Assembly: GCA_015350385.1 (NCBI GenBank)
Contig: WNKI01000004.1
Coordinates: forward strand, 3,488,407-3,552,406
Direction of reading: 5' to 3'
From: Aculops lycopersici
Taxonomy: Eukaryota > Arthropoda > Arachnida > Trombidiformes > Eriophyidae
DNA: 64,000 nt
Part shown: positions 43,421 through 53,040 of the stretch, piece by piece
How the letters are laid out: every line of letters begins with the position of its first letter
How positions within the stretch are numbered: the stretch's first letter is position 1
Position numbers and translations under genes: made by a program
The notes under the pieces: generated by a model
Database searches by the model: none
The model's input: only the letters and a program-made list of their open reading frames with translations
Told to the model about the DNA's origin: nothing

Positions 43421-44482
43421 TTATTCAGTCTTTTTGATGACATTTGACTTTCTTTCGCGATAACGATTATCAAGATTGCGAATCAATGATACTATAAATA
43501 TTGCAAATACTGCAATTATAACCCAATTGGCTAATACACTTATCGTTGAGGATTGTGTTGGTTCGCCCATACGTTTCTTGAGGACATTTGTTCGTTGCTC
43601 CTCCAAGAGTTGGGACATGCGTCCACTAATGTTGAGATCTTTCGATGGAGGGAACAGCTCGCCAAGCTTATTATCTAATCGACCGATGAGATGATCCAAG
43701 TTTTTGTTGTGGAACGCAAGAATGACGAACGATGACTGGAGGGATACCTTGATGATCGCCTTTCCAATGAAAGTTGCGCCAAAAAATGACAGGAATGGGA
43801 TTTGAGCCGAGCCAGAGGCGAGACCTGCGGCATCGAATAAGGGATTTGGTATTGCAGCACATAAAAGTATTCCAATGAAACCTATCTTCTTGATCACCAT
43901 AACCATCCATTCCTCACATTTTGACAACCAGCCACCCGCGCCACTTTTCGACTCTAGACTATCACCACCACTCAACGCACGGCCTCGAGTTTCTGCATGA
44001 AATCTGGCGGCTAGGTAAGGAGGCAGTTCGCCAATGGCAGTGCCTAGACCCCACATAAATGACTCTATTGCAACCTTGAGAAATATCTTCAGAAAGGTCA
44101 CAGGCTCGTCGTCGGTCGTGTTTGGACAAATGACCTCGTTTGGATACGGAGGTTCGGGAAAGTTGAGGCTCTGACAGCTATGAGCAGCTAGTGTGACGGC
44201 TGCAATGTGAGGTGCAAGAAATAGAACAAATGTATGCGCCCCGAATCCGAGACCGGCTGAGGAGGCGATTCCGAGTGCGATCCATGCGAGGTATCTGATA
44301 GTTTGTTGGTAGTATCCTAAGCTTGATATAAAGGCAAATAATAAGAGACTCACGGTGATGTACCGCAAAATGGGTTTGAAGTTTCCATGTATTATATGCA
44401 GAATCTCCAAAACACTATGATAGGTTGGAATAACAAGTGTGGTAATGGGGATGTACAATATACTGGATATAGAGTTCATCAT
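43421..44482 (-). CDS. Vmp1: vacuole membrane protein 1 (VMP1), N-terminal exon possibly missing
   Basis: VMP1 is an ER multi-pass scramblase with a DedA/VTT domain, needed for autophagosome formation and ER contact-site release. The 353-residue frame shows family landmarks: GLGFGAHTFVLFLAPHIAAV, LNFPEPPYPNEVICP, MWGLGTAIGELPPYLAARF, AAIPNPLFDAAG and FFGATFIGKAIIK. Alignment by eye to human VMP1 (406 residues) lacks only the hydrophilic N-terminal 40 or so residues. The frame continues about 13 codons upstream of this ATG to a TAG next to an acceptor-like CTATCAG near 44522, so a short 5' exon is likely. The C-terminus is basic and lacks a KKXX-type signal. Confidence 0.93.
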   Translation of the reverse strand: MMNSISSILYIPITTLVIPTYHSVLEILHIIHGNFKPILRYITVSLLLFAFISSLGYYQQTIRYLAWIALGIASSAGLGFGAHTFVLFLAPHIAAVTLAAHSCQSLNFPEPPYPNEVICPNTTDDEPVTFLKIFLKVAIESFMWGLGTAIGELPPYLAARFHAETRGRALSGGDSLESKSGAGGWLSKCEEWMVMVIKKIGFIGILLCAAIPNPLFDAAGLASGSAQIPFLSFFGATFIGKAIIKVSLQSSFVILAFHNKNLDHLIGRLDNKLGELFPPSKDLNISGRMSQLLEEQRTNVLKKRMGEPTQSSTISVLANWVIIAVFAIFIVSLIRNLDNRYRERKSNVIKKTE

Positions 44483-44563
44483 GAACAAGCGGCTCTTGCA
44501 CGAGGCATAGATCTCGACGATCTACCTGATAGGCCCTTTGTTTTTCTAATGGACAGAATGTAA

Positions 44564-44761
44564 ATAAGGTCCGTCTGGTATATTGGAGCAGACAACTACT
44601 GTCATGTAGTTGCTCTCGATTGGTTGGCCAGTCCGGTTGAACTAAGTTGGAGGCTCGGATACGAGTGGAACAAGGGATACCAATATGTGGAGGTTGCAGT
44701 TGTTGAGATATCGTCGATAGCTGTGGTTCACAAAACTTGCGTGGCCGCGATTGAGCTTATG
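44564..44761 (+). other. 66-codon open frame without start, protein-like
   Basis: The frame is open from just after a TAA at 44561 to a TAG at 44762. It reads balanced, non-repetitive sequence such as VWYIGADNYCHVVALDWLAS and GYEWNKGYQYVEV. There is no ATG at the beginning. It could be an internal exon or a decayed gene fragment between VMP1 and XBP1; no family recognised. Confidence 0.25.
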
Positions 44762-44855
44762 TAGCGTCATCATACTGTAGTGAGTCATGCACAACCAGGG
44801 TACACTTCTGTAGGGAAACTTCTAGCTTGAAAGAAGCATTGGCGATGCTACGCTT

Positions 44856-44876
44856 GGCTCACAGCCTTTGTGAGCC
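44856..44876. repeat. perfect hairpin, 8-bp stem
   Basis: GGCTCACA and TGTGAGCC flank a 5-base loop. Function unknown; it may be a transposon-end remnant. Confidence 0.4.
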
Positions 44877-45149
44877 GCCAGCTGCTGTGCGATGGCCCAA
44901 TCGGCAATGGTCGACAAAAATAACACAGAGTCTCAGAACATTATCTCACGTTAATCTATGGGACTGATGGAAATTCAAATATCTCCAGTCAAGATACTTG
45001 ATTCCTGTGTCAAAATGTCACAATAATTCAAACAAATCACAGCTAGTGATGGGCTAGATTAGGGTGCATGGTCTCTTTCGTAAATATTGAAAGAAATAGA
45101 GACGAAACAAGCAAACTTAACCGACTTTAATAGTTTTAAGCACAAGAGA

Positions 45150-46178
45150 ATGAGTTATCACCTGCTAAAAAGGTCGATGCATGAAGCATTCAAATCGTCG
45201 GCTTTTAATCATTCAGATAATTCCATGGAAAGCACAAGCATGTACAGCGGACTCGAGCCAGCTAAGAAGAAGAGGGTGCGAGCGAAACTGGACCATCTCA
45301 GCCCGAATGAGAAGCTCCAGAGGCGGAAGATGAAGAATCGCATCGCCGCCCAGACCGCTCGTGATAGGAAACGGGCCAAGATAGATCATCTCGAAGAAGA
45401 GAACAAGAGGTTGAGATGGGAGAACGAGCGCCTCAAATCTCAGCTCAACACGGGAAATCATTCACACCCGACATCAATACGAGTCGAAGACTCGGGCGTC
45501 AGCGACGTCGACACAATTTCCAAGGTCTCTGCGGGCCAAGGCACAGGTGGTAACAACAATAATCGTCAACAAATGGACAAATCAGGATTGAACCCAAAGA
45601 CGTTGCAACATGCATCAAACTCCCCACTCTCACCAGCCTCATCAGTTAGCGGGGTGTATTCGGCTGCTTCAGGTTCCGAGGAGACAGACTTCATCGATTC
45701 CATCGTAGGAGAGGGCGATGAAGCCGAGCTGATTGCGGATGTTTACAAGTTGCAGGAATCCCTGTTCGGTAATGCGGCAGATGTCGCCTCTATTGAGTCA
45801 GCAGAGCTCATTAATAAACCTCAGCAGAAGGTTCAGGAGGTGGCGTTATGCCGATCACGATCGGTGGAGAACTCAGCTGGGTGGACGTCAATTCAATTAA
45901 TGCTACTCTTGATGATCTCGAAGGTCCATCGAATCTACTGTTCGACGACAGATTGTTGTTTGAGGGGCAGCTCTGAGGTTGCCGACCGTGAGAGATCCTG
46001 CAGCAATATTTATGATTACATCAACCAGAGTAGATGTAGGAGTTTTCGAGATGCCGCGGAGGCCATTATATCTAACAAGCAAAATGTTAGGCAGCAAAAA
46101 TTGATCACGTTAGAATTTGTATATAGATACCTGTACAATAACCGACTCTATCGAAGTCATGCCATGAAATGTGGTTGA
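45150..46178 (+). CDS. Xbp1: XBP1 bZIP transcription factor, unspliced frame shown
   Basis: XBP1 is the unfolded-protein-response factor activated when IRE1 at the ER membrane splices its mRNA in the cytoplasm. The unspliced product has 342 residues. The basic region is at about 56-78 (KMKNRIAAQTARDRKRAKI) and the zipper at about 77-99 (HLEEENKRLRWENERLKSQL). Two IRE1 hairpins define a 23-nt intron at 45802-45824. Removing it after codon 217 changes the frame and gives a 267-residue form that ends at the TGA at 45974-45976 with an acidic and hydrophobic tail (NATLDDLEGPSNLLFDDRLL), as expected for the active form. The unspliced tail instead has a hydrophobic patch (IQLMLLLMISKV). The first in-frame ATG was taken as start; poly(A) signal at 46210. 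Confidence 0.93.
   Translation: MSYHLLKRSMHEAFKSSAFNHSDNSMESTSMYSGLEPAKKKRVRAKLDHLSPNEKLQRRKMKNRIAAQTARDRKRAKIDHLEEENKRLRWENERLKSQLNTGNHSHPTSIRVEDSGVSDVDTISKVSAGQGTGGNNNNRQQMDKSGLNPKTLQHASNSPLSPASSVSGVYSAASGSEETDFIDSIVGEGDEAELIADVYKLQESLFGNAADVASIESAELINKPQQKVQEVALCRSRSVENSAGWTSIQLMLLLMISKVHRIYCSTTDCCLRGSSEVADRERSCSNIYDYINQSRCRSFRDAAEAIISNKQNVRQQKLITLEFVYRYLYNNRLYRSHAMKCG
45794..45833 (+). promoter_or_regulatory. paired IRE1 splice-site hairpins of XBP1 mRNA
   Basis: Hairpin 1: stem TGAGT (45794-45798) with GCTCA (45806-45810), loop CAGCAGA (45799-45805). Hairpin 2: stem AACCT (45817-45821) with AGGTT (45829-45833), loop CAGCAGA (45822-45828). Both loops fit the seven-base IRE1 consensus CNGCNGN, cleaved after the third base. 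Cleavage after 45801 and 45824 releases exactly 23 nt, the same length as the Drosophila and C. elegans xbp1 introns. Confidence 0.92.
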
Positions 46179-46209
46179 TTCGATGCAAGTTACAAATTTA
46201 ATATAGACC

Positions 46210-46215
46210 AATAAA
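46210..46215 (+). terminator. poly(A) signal of XBP1
   Basis: AATAAA 31 nt past the stop codon of the unspliced XBP1 frame. Confidence 0.55.
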
Positions 46216-46482
46216 TTCTGAAACTCCAGTGAACCCAAACTGGTTAAAAAATACTCTGTAAACAATGCCCCTAGAGAGAATTGATATGTGAGACCTAGTC
46301 TTAAACCGACATCCCTCTGTGAAACAACACACGCCTTCTGGGCGAGCGTGCGCGCTGCAGAATCCACATTGTTAATACAAAGAGCGAGTTCATCTAGCAA
46401 GCTTCACATTCTTGAAACAAACATGAACGATTCAATCAATATTCCTTCATACTAATTAGGTAACATAATTAAAATTCTCGAC

Positions 46483-47517
46483 ATGATCATGCAAAGGCTC
46501 AAGATTACCGCCACCTGGTCACTCAGGTGTATAACCCGAAGAACTATTCACATTTCTAGTCAATTGGAATCAACTTCTAAATCTCCATTGTTTCAACTCC
46601 GACAGAAAACTGGATTGGCGTACAATTTATGTCGCGAGGCCCTTGACAAGCACAACAATGATGTTCAAAAAGCAGAGACTTGGCTGCAAGCTCAAGCTCT
46701 GGCCCATGGTTTACAAAAAGCAACGAAGATTCGAGACAGGAGTGCGAGAGAAGGTTTGATCAGTCTAGCAATCCGTCATGACAACAAACTTGCAACTTTA
46801 GTTGAGCTGAACTGCGAAACAGATTTTGTTGCGAAGAACCAATTCTTCAGAGATTTTGCAATATCCATAACAGAGCAGATTGCTTCAAATACAGACAACT
46901 GTTCCATTGCTGGGACACCAGAACAGACTATGGTGGAAAGGTTTATGCCAACGGAGACTATATTCAAAGATATCGAGACGCAGATTGCGCCACTAATCAG
47001 TAGACTCGGCGAGAATATAAAAATGAGACGTGCATATCACTTCAACATCTCTGATAAACAATGTCGTTTATTTGGACAAATACACTCAAAGTCGGGATCA
47101 AAGGGTTGTGATAATTTCGACGTCATGACTGGCAGGTATGGCGCAATTGTTGCCCTGAAGAATCTTGACGAGCTCGCCTCAACAGATGAGAAGTTACCAA
47201 AGCAAGTTGGAGATCGACTTTGTCATCATGTAATTGGATATAGCCCTACTTATATCGAGCTCCCCGAAGGAATCAGAACTCAGCTAGAGGAGGCCGAAAG
47301 AGAAGCCAAAGAGCAATCAGAAAGAGCTGACAGTGATTCGAGTTTACAGGATGATGAGGGTCAACTAGAGCCAACGAGTAGGTCAAGAGATGACTGGCCG
47401 TCCATCATGGATCAAAGTTTAATTTTATCTGATGATATGACAGTTCGAGATTTTTGCGAGTCTCAGAGAATTTCTATAGTCTACTTCAATCGATTTGAGT
47501 GCGGAGAGAACTTGTAA
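46483..47517 (+). CDS. Tsfm: mitochondrial elongation factor Ts (TSFM)
   Basis: EF-Ts is the nucleotide exchange factor that reloads mitochondrial EF-Tu with GTP. The 344-residue product begins with an Arg/Ser/Thr-rich presequence (about residues 1-30, without acidic residues until ESTSK). The UBA-like N-domain follows (LFQLRQKTGLAYNLCREALDKH, about 37-72), then the core motif ELNCETDFVAKNQFF (about 110-125) that contacts EF-Tu. The C-terminal 70 residues are Glu/Gln/Ser-rich and longer than in the human protein. It is a single exon and converges with POLR3C, leaving only 33 bp between the two stop codons. Confidence 0.94.
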   Translation: MIMQRLKITATWSLRCITRRTIHISSQLESTSKSPLFQLRQKTGLAYNLCREALDKHNNDVQKAETWLQAQALAHGLQKATKIRDRSAREGLISLAIRHDNKLATLVELNCETDFVAKNQFFRDFAISITEQIASNTDNCSIAGTPEQTMVERFMPTETIFKDIETQIAPLISRLGENIKMRRAYHFNISDKQCRLFGQIHSKSGSKGCDNFDVMTGRYGAIVALKNLDELASTDEKLPKQVGDRLCHHVIGYSPTYIELPEGIRTQLEEAEREAKEQSERADSDSSLQDDEGQLEPTSRSRDDWPSIMDQSLILSDDMTVRDFCESQRISIVYFNRFECGENL

Positions 47518-47550
47518 TAATGATTAAAAGTTGCCAAACCAGATGCTTTC

Positions 47551-48948
47551 TCAGTTAAAGTCTCTATCCATACTTGGCCTGAGCTGTATCCATGTATGCA
47601 TTAGAAATAAAGTGTCATCCACTTGGCTCTTTGCGATTAGTATCTTGTCCAAAGTTAGATTGACACGCTCTAGTTGACTCAACTCGTGGCTACTAAAGTA
47701 TTCTGTCCAATACTCGGCACTAGCCTCTTGGCCGCTCTCCTTGATAAGCTTAACCACCGCCTTTGAACGCCCAATGAGAGTTTCATTTACACGTTGCTCG
47801 TGTTCATGTCGCATTAGTAGATTACTCATTGATTGACAACAAGTATCTGCAATATTGTAAACTACTTGATCCAAGTCAACTGACATGATGAATACCGACT
47901 TCCCCGGCGCATTATCTGGAGTCTTAGGAACTTGACGATTACGAATCAATCCGCTCTTGATAAGCATATAGCTATATTCCCTGACATCTCTCGCGGGTAG
48001 CATGATGCACTCTTCAATCTGCTTCAATAACAGGGGACCCCTTTGTAACAATACCTTAAACACGCGACAGCATTTGGGCCCAAATCTTGTTGTTATCACG
48101 GAGCAGAGGTGTTCTTTGACTAGATAATCAATTACTAGTCCGACGTCAATTGCATACATCGCTCCCTTGTTAGGATGCACTCCACTTGTTAAGAAGAAGC
48201 GAAAAACTTTCTCTGAAGTCAACTTTTCCAAATATTTTTCTACTTGCAGTCGGATGTACTGGGGGATAAGTCGGGCAAGTATATCCATCAGGGGAACGGG
48301 CGCAGTTACTGATGCGTCGGCAATGGTGGTTTCGAAAGACAGATCCAGTATAGTGCGACACAAACTTCTCACCTTGGGGTCATTGTTATAGAATTCGCTA
48401 ACAGTATTTACAACTAGATCATCCCTCTGTTCCCTTGTTAGACGCTCAAAGTTGACGCAATAGTTCTGAGTATTCTGAACAATATAGTCTTTCGACATGA
48501 GTGATGTGAGTGATTCCTCGATCTGACTCTTTTGTATGTCCGGTTGCAATTTAAGAGACGATAGACGAATCAATTCTTCTCGACTCAATAATGCTTTTTC
48601 AAGTAGAATCTTCACTAAACTGCTCGCAACATTCCCTTCTCTAGCATCAATCATGTCGATCATCTTACCTCCTCTGTAAAAGCTAAACACCCTATTTAGA
48701 GCGACGGAGTATTCATATTGCTGGTGGAATGTCCTTACAGCTCTAACATAATCAACTAATTGATGTTTCACCAAGATTAGAAGTGCCTTTTTAAGGTCGA
48801 CTAATTTTATATTCGGTAAGTTGGCTCGCAGTAATCGTAGTGATGCCTGATCGAAATTGAATAGTGTTCTAATTACTGAAGCAACAGTTGGACCGAAATG
48901 CTGGTTTGTTAAACAATATGCAAGTTCACTGTGCGCCGGTGTCGCCAT
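47551..48948 (-). CDS. Polr3C: RNA polymerase III subunit RPC3 (POLR3C)
   Basis: RPC3 (RPC62/RPC82) forms, with RPC6 and RPC7, the Pol III subcomplex used for promoter-specific initiation; it contains several winged-helix domains. The 465-residue product starts MATPAHSELAYCLTNQHFGP and shows the family pattern of winged helices: FNFDQASLRLLRANLPNIKLVDLKKALLIL (given here only as a region, residues about 31-60), LVKILLEKALLSREELIRLS, and FKVLLQRGPLLLKQIEE near 300. The C-terminal coiled coil is present (LSQLERVNLTLDKILIAKSQ). It is shorter than human POLR3C (534). It is intronless. Confidence 0.92.
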   Translation of the reverse strand: MATPAHSELAYCLTNQHFGPTVASVIRTLFNFDQASLRLLRANLPNIKLVDLKKALLILVKHQLVDYVRAVRTFHQQYEYSVALNRVFSFYRGGKMIDMIDAREGNVASSLVKILLEKALLSREELIRLSSLKLQPDIQKSQIEESLTSLMSKDYIVQNTQNYCVNFERLTREQRDDLVVNTVSEFYNNDPKVRSLCRTILDLSFETTIADASVTAPVPLMDILARLIPQYIRLQVEKYLEKLTSEKVFRFFLTSGVHPNKGAMYAIDVGLVIDYLVKEHLCSVITTRFGPKCCRVFKVLLQRGPLLLKQIEECIMLPARDVREYSYMLIKSGLIRNRQVPKTPDNAPGKSVFIMSVDLDQVVYNIADTCCQSMSNLLMRHEHEQRVNETLIGRSKAVVKLIKESGQEASAEYWTEYFSSHELSQLERVNLTLDKILIAKSQVDDTLFLMHTWIQLRPSMDRDFN

Positions 48949-49249
48949 AATAATGTCAATCGTTTAATTTCTTGGGATCAATATGATATCTTTCACGTTA
49001 GATAATAAGGACGTCGGAATGGATTCGTCTTGCTTGATATTTGCTCACACGAGAGAGACTGCACATATCAGAATGACCACGTGCGAAATCGAGCCAAACT
49101 TTGTGAGTCGTGCACCGTGGACGTGGAAATGTTTACCGCAAAGCCATCAAGTAGACCGCGGGGCGGAATTCTATCGCCGGAAATTACCAAACACGTACAG
49201 GTATTTTAGCTAGCAGTTTGGAATTGGACACAAAATTCAGAAAATAAGT
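48949..49249. other. short intergenic spacer
   Basis: Promoter of POLR3C and 3' flank of EFL1. A 76-codon plus-strand frame here has no recognisable motif. Confidence 0.5.
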
Positions 49250-52200
49250 TCACTTGTTTCGCTTTATTGTCCTCTGTTTTTCGGCATGCTCAACTATCTT
49301 CTCTTGGACCGCAAGTCCCTTTCTCCTTCTAACCAAATTCATATACTTTCTGGCTTGATTTTCTGTGTCTGCTTTCTCGCCATATAGCGCGTACTCCTCT
49401 TCGGTATTCGGTTTCCAGAATGGATCCACGTCAATCAATTCGTAATGGCTGAATATCAACTGAGGGTTTGCCAATCCACTGGTTTGCTTTCTAATCTCAC
49501 TAACAAAGTCCAAGCTTTCGATAACAGGTACGAATGCCTTGATCTCAAAGGTTTGGCTACCCTCACGCATATCTCCGTGCAAGATACGTCCATTACGGCG
49601 TCCTAAAACAGCATACATCTTACCAAGCACATCAGTGGTAACTTGAATATCACATGAAAACATGGGCGACATCAGACGCTGGGCTTGCATTTGGAAAGCT
49701 TTACGGCAACATTCCTTCACAGTCGATATAATCTGTCCACTCATTGGTCCGTAAGTCTGGCCAGCTCTCGACAAGCAATGACCACTGCTTGCAATGGAGT
49801 CGTTGTCCGCTGAGTCCTCCGCAACTTGAAATTCTGGTGTCCCCCGATCACTAAGATTCAACGAGTTGTTGGTCATTGTTTCAAGCTCGACAACTTGGCT
49901 GCTGCCTGGGTCTAGACATGACCAGTCCAGTATTGTGAAACAGACTCCCATCATGGGCTCCTCGCAGAGTGGACCAGATTGTGAGGCTAACTCGAATCCA
50001 CTAATGAAACTGTCGAGATAGTCCTTCAATTCGTCACATTTGCCTGAAGTTGTTGGCCCATCTGCTTGTGATGATTGTGCCCCTGATGACTCATCCTCAG
50101 GTGAGCGAGAGTTTGCGAGCCGAGACCAGTGACTATAGTCAATTTGAACGCTCTGACTTGCAACCAGAATGTTGGGTCCGGAATACTTGGGTCCAAAGGC
50201 CCAAATATGATCGACTAAATCTTCCTCATAAAGGTGTCGCCATTCAGACTTTTCCTTGCGACTCTCTACGAAACAATCAGTTAGCTTTTTCTTGAACTCC
50301 TCGATTTTTCGCCGACTGGATGCGCTAAGCTGCTCTAAGAACTGAGGTGATGATTTTTGTCTCGAGGTTATAAGCTTGGCCATTACCTTAAGTGACTCGC
50401 TGTTTTCACTCAAGCAATTTACTACATTTTCAGGTAAAGGTGATGCTTTGATCTTGATCTTACAGCGCTTATTTGGAGTCAGCAACTCAAATGCTCCCTT
50501 CTTAATAAGTTGTTTTCGAGAGTTTGATAGCTCTTGGTTATTATCGTCGATAGTCTCGTTCACCATGTCAGTCTTTGGCGGTAGCACTATAGTTTCGCGG
50601 AAGGGAACAATCGGAGGTGACACGTTCAACTCGATGTCGTCCGCATAACGCTCTCTGAGGTCTTTGATGCAATGTTCTAGATGCACTTCACCTGTTGCTA
50701 TAATCACATGTTCACCAGTTTGCTGCAGCCTGACTTCAACGCAAGGATCAGCCTGATTGAGCAATTTCAATCCACGGACGAGGGCGGACATATCCAATGG
50801 ATTCTTCGGCTCAATGGCTACTCTGAGGATAGGTTGTGCTGACATATGCAAATCGTTGAATGGAGGGCAGTAGATATCACTAGATAAAGTAGCAGTCCGG
50901 ATGAGGTGTTTATCGAGACCTTGTATTCCTACGATATTCCCAGCTCTAGCACAGTCGATCTTCTCAATCTCTCGTCCCATTAACAGGTAACAATTTTCCA
51001 CCACTGCCATTGTGACATGTTCCCCGAGTTCTAGATCATCCAGTTTTTTTGTTATATCAATCTTGACGAGAGTCCTATTATCCACGCGCGATGGATCATG
51101 TCTCGGGCCCAGAACATAGAGTTTATCTCCCTTGCGCAAATTGCCACTGAAAATTCGTGCAAAAGCGATGAAAATGGTCTCATTTTCTTTACTGGAATCC
51201 AATTTTATATTTTTGGATTCTCGACAATCTCTATCCAAATCCTTTAATTTTAGTCCATCTGTCGATGCCACGTTTGTCGGCGGCGGCGGTGGTTGAACTC
51301 TAACTATATTTTTCCTGTTCTCGGGTAAATTCTTCCTCTCTACGGGCACCATCTTGGAAATACAAGCAACCTTGACAACATCATCGTCGGATGAGCAAGT
51401 TAGAAAGGATTGTTTTAGCTGTTGAGTCTGGGGCGGAAGTTGATGAAATCGTGTCAAGTTTGAAGACAATAGTCTCTCTACTCGTTTTTCACTGAGACCC
51501 TTGGGACTGGGCACGATATTGGTCACAGCCTCAAGCATATTTCTAGACAATTGCAGCCATTTGCTCATAATCAACTTCGTCTGATATCTTGCATCCGTAT
51601 GATTGATATCTCTCGGATTCAGCTGGATTTCTAGAACTTGACATATTTTTTGCATTCGAACTTTATCTCGACGCACACAAACAGTGTCGTAAATTTTCCA
51701 GATACTCTCAAGTACCATTGATACGAATAGTGTTTTCTTGATCTTGACTTGAGCATTTTTCATTATACGTTTTTGCTTGACATCTATGTAGTAATCACCC
51801 CAGAGAGTTTTCTGCAAAGCTGCCTTGTTGATCTTATGCTTTCTCGATAGAATATCAGCGAAAGAACCAATAGTGAAAGCCCAATCATCTAATGAGCTGG
51901 CAAACACTACATTATTCTTCTCCGGCATGAAGTAATACTTATCATCATCGATGTCTTCAATGGCACTTGCCCAGTCGTAAACCTGTTTGCATGAATCATT
52001 ATCAATTGTTGATCGATTAGAACTACTCCTATCTGACTTTGATACTTTCCTTTCGCGTTTTTCGGCACTAAATGAGGCTTCATCTTCGAAGAGTTCAGTA
52101 TTAAGAAGAGTTGCAACAATAGCATTGACTTGCTCCAGCAACTGTTTGAGCCTTTGCTCTGCAGAAACCTCGTCAAGTTGTTGCTCGAGTATTAGTCGGT

Positions 52201-52621
52201 CCAATTTGTTGAATACTAATATAGGCTCGATTCCTTCTTTCCAAGCCTGCTCTAAAGCAGCTTTTGTCTGTGGACAAATACCTTCAACAACATCAACAAC
52301 AATCAAAGCTCCATCACAAAGCCTCACCGCGGCTGATACTTCTCCACAGAAGTCCACATGTCCAGGGGTATCAACGAGGTTTATAAGGTACTTGTCGCTA
52401 GAAGTTTTGAGATACTTGAGCGCGATACTGCTCGACTTCATAGTGATTCCGCGCTCTTGTTCATCTTGCATATTATCAAGATACCTCATTTTACCAGCCA
52501 TTCGATGAGATATAATCCCATTGCTGGATATCAAAGAATCTGCAATGGTAGTCTTGCCGTGGTCGACATGGGCAAGGATGCAAATATTTCTAATATTCTC
52601 TGTATTCGATAAGAACTCCAT
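49250..52621 (-). CDS. Efl1: EFL1, elongation factor-like GTPase 1
   Basis: EFL1 (yeast Ria1) is an EF2-like GTPase that, with SBDS, releases eIF6 from pre-60S subunits in the cytoplasm. The 1,123-residue product has the GTPase motifs AHVDHGKT (17-24), RGIT (57-60), DTPGH (84-88) and NKLD (138-141). A long insert after the G domain separates it from the EF2-like domains II-V, a known feature of EFL1. The C-terminus carries domain V text (GRRNGRILHGDMREGSQ) and the signature end MNLVRRRKGLAVQEKIVEHA. The diphthamide loop of true EF2 is absent. A single exon of 3.4 kb. Divergent from FNTA with about 420 bp between start codons. Confidence 0.96.
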   Translation of the reverse strand: MEFLSNTENIRNICILAHVDHGKTTIADSLISSNGIISHRMAGKMRYLDNMQDEQERGITMKSSSIALKYLKTSSDKYLINLVDTPGHVDFCGEVSAAVRLCDGALIVVDVVEGICPQTKAALEQAWKEGIEPILVFNKLDRLILEQQLDEVSAEQRLKQLLEQVNAIVATLLNTELFEDEASFSAEKRERKVSKSDRSSSNRSTIDNDSCKQVYDWASAIEDIDDDKYYFMPEKNNVVFASSLDDWAFTIGSFADILSRKHKINKAALQKTLWGDYYIDVKQKRIMKNAQVKIKKTLFVSMVLESIWKIYDTVCVRRDKVRMQKICQVLEIQLNPRDINHTDARYQTKLIMSKWLQLSRNMLEAVTNIVPSPKGLSEKRVERLLSSNLTRFHQLPPQTQQLKQSFLTCSSDDDVVKVACISKMVPVERKNLPENRKNIVRVQPPPPPTNVASTDGLKLKDLDRDCRESKNIKLDSSKENETIFIAFARIFSGNLRKGDKLYVLGPRHDPSRVDNRTLVKIDITKKLDDLELGEHVTMAVVENCYLLMGREIEKIDCARAGNIVGIQGLDKHLIRTATLSSDIYCPPFNDLHMSAQPILRVAIEPKNPLDMSALVRGLKLLNQADPCVEVRLQQTGEHVIIATGEVHLEHCIKDLRERYADDIELNVSPPIVPFRETIVLPPKTDMVNETIDDNNQELSNSRKQLIKKGAFELLTPNKRCKIKIKASPLPENVVNCLSENSESLKVMAKLITSRQKSSPQFLEQLSASSRRKIEEFKKKLTDCFVESRKEKSEWRHLYEEDLVDHIWAFGPKYSGPNILVASQSVQIDYSHWSRLANSRSPEDESSGAQSSQADGPTTSGKCDELKDYLDSFISGFELASQSGPLCEEPMMGVCFTILDWSCLDPGSSQVVELETMTNNSLNLSDRGTPEFQVAEDSADNDSIASSGHCLSRAGQTYGPMSGQIISTVKECCRKAFQMQAQRLMSPMFSCDIQVTTDVLGKMYAVLGRRNGRILHGDMREGSQTFEIKAFVPVIESLDFVSEIRKQTSGLANPQLIFSHYELIDVDPFWKPNTEEEYALYGEKADTENQARKYMNLVRRRKGLAVQEKIVEHAEKQRTIKRNK

Positions 52622-53040
52622 CTTGGCACCATTATTGTGGACCTCTATTTATCAGACTTTATTGGGCTTCTTGTTCGGTATGATTGGACTGATTTAAGAT
52701 GCAATGCTGTAAGTTTTTAGAAGGGACTTGTTGGCATATAATTTTGCAATTGATGATCACAATTCAAAGTGAACTAAGGTATTATCTGAGACTAATTCAA
52801 TAAGGAGTTACATTAAAATACCAAGTCTCGGTGGCTCCAAAATTCCCATCCGAATGCGAGTCGTGGCCACATGTGACCGCCATGCGATCAAAATACTCGC
52901 GCTAGTCAAAACAAACGCCGCACCATCTTGCACATTATTATCGCCCATCGAGACTATTATCACGACTTTCGCCATCAAACTCTCAATATTGCAACTAATT
53001 GTTTGGACACCCAAGTGACCACCTGGTAGATATTACTGTC
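52622..53040. promoter_or_regulatory. bidirectional promoter region of EFL1 and FNTA
   Basis: The 419 bp between the divergent start codons must hold the promoters and leaders of both genes. No TATA box is evident on either strand. Confidence 0.45.

Noticed and set aside
45825..45876. Alternative XBP1 intron between CAGCAGA at 45822 and CAGCTGG at 45874
   Set aside because: The 52-nt removal leads into a stop within eight codons and the second site lacks a stem; the 23-nt intron 45802-45824 has two perfect hairpins and opens a sensible frame.
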